From Fidelibacterota bacterium (GTDB taxonomy: Bacteria > Fidelibacterota > UBA2242), in contig QNCV01000081.1 in NCBI GenBank assembly GCA_003645845.1, positions 1-9,041 on the forward strand: a stretch of DNA of 9,041 nucleotides, in the 5' to 3' direction. The notes beneath the pieces were generated by a model. That model worked only from the letters and a program-made list of their open reading frames with translations. It was not told the origin of the DNA and ran no database searches. This document shows positions 6,943 to 9,041 of the stretch, in pieces (the stretch's first letter is position 1; the number at the start of each line of letters is the position of its first letter). The position numbers were made by a program, and so were the translations under genes.

Positions 6943-7694
6943 ACCGAAATTATTCAGATGGCGAATTTGCGGTGGAAGTCAGTAAACTGACCCGGGATTT
7001 CGGTCATTTCCGGGCCGTTGATGCAGTGTCATTTTCAGTGGAAAAGGGAGAAATATTCGGGTTTTTAGGCGCAAACGGCGCCGGAAAAACCACTACCGTC
7101 CGGATGCTCTGCGGACTTCTGATGCCCAGTTCGGGAACGGCGGCCGTGGGCGGATTTGATGTCTACACCCAGGTCGAACAGATTAAAAACAGTATCGGCT
7201 ATATGAGTCAGTCGTTCAGTCTGTACGAGGATTTGACGGTACGGGAAAATATTCAGTTTTATGGAGGCGTTTACGGTCTGAAGCGAAAAGAGATTCGGAG
7301 AAAAACCGAAGAATTGCTGGATTATCTCAACCTCTGGGATCATGCCGATCAGTTGACCCGTGATCTGCCCCTGGGATGGAAACAGCGCATGGCATTAAGC
7401 ACGGCAATTCTGCACGATCCCAATATCATTTTTCTCGATGAGCCCACCAGCGGCGTGGATCCGGCCTCCCGACGGGATTTCTGGCTGCTGATCTATGAAT
7501 TGGCCGAGAGGGGCAAGACCGTATTTGTGACGACGCATTACATGGACGAAGCGGAATATTGTGACCGGGTCAGCATTATGAAACAGGGCAAGATTGTCGA
7601 AATTGACAAACCGGAAGTTTTAAAGGAAAAGTACGGTTCCGAAAGCATGCAGCAGGTATTTATCAATGTCGTGAGTGAGGTCATTGGTGAATAA
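6939..7694 (+). CDS. ABC exporter ATPase 2 (matches C-terminal half of YbhF)
   Basis: A 251-residue ATPase, partner of ATPase 1. Motifs are Walker A GANGAGKTT (44-52), Q-loop Q91 in YMSQ, Walker B IIFLDEP with D167 and E168, D-loop SGVDP, and an intact switch histidine H200 in TTHYMDEAEYCDR. The signature is degenerate: LPLGW at 143-147 instead of LSGGQ, followed by KQRMAL. As I recall, the C-terminal half of E. coli YbhF has the same odd form (LPLGFKQRLAL), so this is a family trait and not decay. The GTG start at 6939 has GGAG at 6927-6930 and overlaps the previous stop by four bases. It ends soon after the core domain, without the long extension of ATPase 1. It overlaps the permease start by eight bases. 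Confidence 0.93.
   Translation: MNRNYSDGEFAVEVSKLTRDFGHFRAVDAVSFSVEKGEIFGFLGANGAGKTTTVRMLCGLLMPSSGTAAVGGFDVYTQVEQIKNSIGYMSQSFSLYEDLTVRENIQFYGGVYGLKRKEIRRKTEELLDYLNLWDHADQLTRDLPLGWKQRMALSTAILHDPNIIFLDEPTSGVDPASRRDFWLLIYELAERGKTVFVTTHYMDEAEYCDRVSIMKQGKIVEIDKPEVLKEKYGSESMQQVFINVVSEVIGE
7677..7680 (+). promoter_or_regulatory. Shine-Dalgarno deciding the start of permease 1
   Basis: GAGG (within gtgagtgagg, 7671-7680) lies six bases before the GTG at 7687, inside the end of the ATPase 2 gene. The longest reading frame could open at a GTG at 7675, but that codon abuts the GAGG and has no good site of its own. Starting at 7687 gives MNKVLLSIVKKEF, the usual short cytoplasmic N-terminus of ABC-2 permeases. 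Confidence 0.65.
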
Positions 7695-8790
7695 AGTATT
7701 ACTGAGTATCGTGAAAAAAGAGTTTATCCATATCTGGCGGGACCCGCAAACACTGTTCATTGTAATCATGTTTCCGATCCTGATGCTGTTTCTCTATGGC
7801 TATGCCATTACCATGGAAATGAAACAGATCGACACAATCATCATTGATCATTCCAAATCGCCCCAGAGCCGGGTGTACATCGAAAAAATTATTGCGATCG
7901 ATTTTTTCAAAGTGCGATTTGAAGACCTTCCGGAGTCGAAAATCGAAGATGTCTTTTTTCAGCGCGAAGCGCGTTGTGTGATTGTCTTTCCATCCGATTT
8001 TGCCGATCAGCTGGTAAAAAATACCAACACACCGATTCAATTATTGATTGACGCCAGCGATCCCAATGCGGCCAACTTTATTATCAATTATCTAAGTAAA
8101 ATCAATTTGGCATTTAATCGGGAAAACAATATTTCCTATGCCGGACCGTTTTCTATCGAACCACGAATATTGTATAATCCCGATTTTAAATCAGCTTACT
8201 TTTTTGTTCCGGGTTTAGTGGCGGTTATTATGTTGCTGATCAGCGCCTTGCTGACCAGCATTGCCATTGTCCGGGAAAAGGAGAATGGCAGTTTGGAACA
8301 AATACTTGTCAGTCCGGTCAGACCGATCCAGATTATTATCGGAAAGGTAATTCCCTATGTTTTCCTCGGTTTATTTGACAGTGTGCTGGTACTGGTAGTA
8401 GCCTGTTTCTGGTTTGGAGTGCCGATAAACGGCTCTATTTTATGGTTGGGAGTCAGTTTATTGATCTATGTATTGACAGGGATGTGTTTCGGCTTGTTGA
8501 TTTCCACAATTACCAATACGCAGCAGGTGGCGATGATGGCGACGTTGGTTATAACGATTTTGCCGAGTTTCCTCCTGAGCGGCTTCATTTTTCCGGTCAG
8601 AAGTATGCCGGTGATTTTTCAATGGTTTTCCAAAATCATTCCGGCAACCCATTTCCTGGTCGTGATTCGCGGAATAATGTTAAAAGGGATAGGCCTGAAT
8701 GAATTGTGGCCGCAACTGTTGATACTGACTGGTTTTTCCCTGTTTCTGATGATCGTCAGTATGAAGAAATTCAGTACGAAGTTGGAATAA
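7687..8790 (+). CDS. ABC-2 type permease 1 (YbhS-like)
   Basis: A 367-residue inner-membrane permease of the ABC-2 drug-exporter class (YbhS/YhhJ type), normal in length. A cytoplasmic start with KKEFIHIWRDP (10-20) leads into TM1 at about 23-41. A large periplasmic domain follows at about 42-173, containing DASDPNAANF at 122-131, a segment also conserved in YbhS. TM2 lies at about 174-195, followed by the cytoplasmic coupling motif REKENGSLEQILVSP (196-210), the family hallmark that contacts the ATPases. Further hydrophobic spans are near 222-243, 251-273, 281-302 and 340-357, with LLSGFIFPV before the last. The start is GTG at 7687, eight bases inside ATPase 2, with an alternative GTG at 7675 adding four residues. 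It should pair with permease 2, which begins two bases after its stop. Confidence 0.92.
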   Translation: MNKVLLSIVKKEFIHIWRDPQTLFIVIMFPILMLFLYGYAITMEMKQIDTIIIDHSKSPQSRVYIEKIIAIDFFKVRFEDLPESKIEDVFFQREARCVIVFPSDFADQLVKNTNTPIQLLIDASDPNAANFIINYLSKINLAFNRENNISYAGPFSIEPRILYNPDFKSAYFFVPGLVAVIMLLISALLTSIAIVREKENGSLEQILVSPVRPIQIIIGKVIPYVFLGLFDSVLVLVVACFWFGVPINGSILWLGVSLLIYVLTGMCFGLLISTITNTQQVAMMATLVITILPSFLLSGFIFPVRSMPVIFQWFSKIIPATHFLVVIRGIMLKGIGLNELWPQLLILTGFSLFLMIVSMKKFSTKLE

Positions 8791-8792
8791 AG

Positions 8793-9041
8793 ATGCACCG
8801 AATATTATATCTGGTACAGAAAGAATTTCGGCAGATTTTGCGGGAAAAAGCATATATCGGTATCCTGTTTGGCATGCCGTTGATTCAGCTGGTCATCCTG
8901 GGATTTGCTATAAATACGGATGTGACCAATATTCCGGTGGCCTTTGTGGACCTGGACAGGTCGGCCGCGAGCCGGCGGGTGCTGGATGCGGTGACGGTAA
9001 CCGATTATTTTACCTATTATGATGTTGCCCAATCAGAAAGA
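8793..9041 (+). CDS. ABC-2 type permease 2 (YbhR-like), truncated by window end
   Basis: The first 83 codons of a second ABC-2 permease, open to the last base of the window. It starts MHRILYLVQKEFRQILREK, the basic cytoplasmic leader of this family, with TM1 at about 21-40 (IGILFGMPLIQLVILGFAI). The start of the periplasmic domain follows, with IPVAFVDLDRSAASRR at about 47-62, the usual pattern of IAxxDxDxS after TM1. The ATG lies two bases after the stop of permease 1. Only a weak GGA at 8783-8785 precedes it, so translation is probably coupled. It resembles E. coli YbhR, the heterodimer partner of YbhS. A full-length protein would have about 370 residues, so roughly three quarters lie beyond the window. 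Confidence 0.88.
   Translation, partial: MHRILYLVQKEFRQILREKAYIGILFGMPLIQLVILGFAINTDVTNIPVAFVDLDRSAASRRVLDAVTVTDYFTYYDVAQSER

Noticed and set aside
1..9041. CRISPR arrays, insertion sequences, tRNA or rRNA genes, attachment sites
   Set aside because: No regularly spaced repeats, transposase-like frames, terminal inverted repeats or structured RNA patterns were seen; nearly the whole window is protein-coding on one strand.

Overview
The window holds seven complete genes and one gene cut by the right edge, all on the + strand. It looks like chromosomal DNA of a Gram-negative bacterium. The evidence is an outer-membrane TolC-type protein, a periplasmic adaptor lipoprotein with a clear lipobox, and a promoter and Shine-Dalgarno sites of ordinary form. 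Base composition is moderate and even by eye. The protein style (a fused GlcD/GlpC-type oxidase, a TetR with an NKAMLHYYFRNKENLY core) reminds me of FCB-group or related lineages, but this is an impression and I cannot name a taxon.

Region 1 (1-3042) is a single large FAD plus iron-sulfur 2-hydroxyacid dehydrogenase. It joins a GlcD/D-lactate-dehydrogenase-like flavin module to a GlpC-like iron-sulfur/CCG module, as in E. coli YdiJ. It is probably a separate metabolic transcription unit.

Region 2 (3043-3210) is a 168-base intergenic control region. It has a near-consensus sigma70-type promoter (TTGTCA, 17 bases, TATATT). Just downstream is a perfect 8+8 palindrome (TTTAACCA-tc-TGGTTAAA), preceded by a direct copy of its left half that overlaps the -10 box. 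This is the architecture expected of an autorepressed TetR operon. Two further short inverted repeats lie upstream.

Region 3 (3211 to the window end) is one tightly packed operon: a TetR regulator, a TolC-like outer-membrane factor, an HlyD/YbhG-like adaptor lipoprotein, two ABC ATPases, and two ABC-2 permeases, the second truncated by the window. Gene junctions overlap by 4, 4 and 8 bases or are separated by 2-20 bases. Three consecutive genes use TTG, GTG and GTG starts. The order matches the E. coli cecR-ybhG-ybhF-ybhS-ybhR export locus, with two differences: a dedicated outer-membrane channel gene is built in, and the double ATPase YbhF is represented by two separate genes. The two ATPases have complementary defects (ATPase 1 lacks the switch histidine, ATPase 2 lacks a canonical LSGGQ signature). 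They should form a heterodimer with one consensus and one degenerate ATP site. Together the genes would encode a complete inner-to-outer-membrane drug or metabolite exporter controlled by its own repressor. The substrate cannot be read from the sequence.

I do not see an undescribed system here. The most informative points are the asymmetric ATPase pair and the operator layout.
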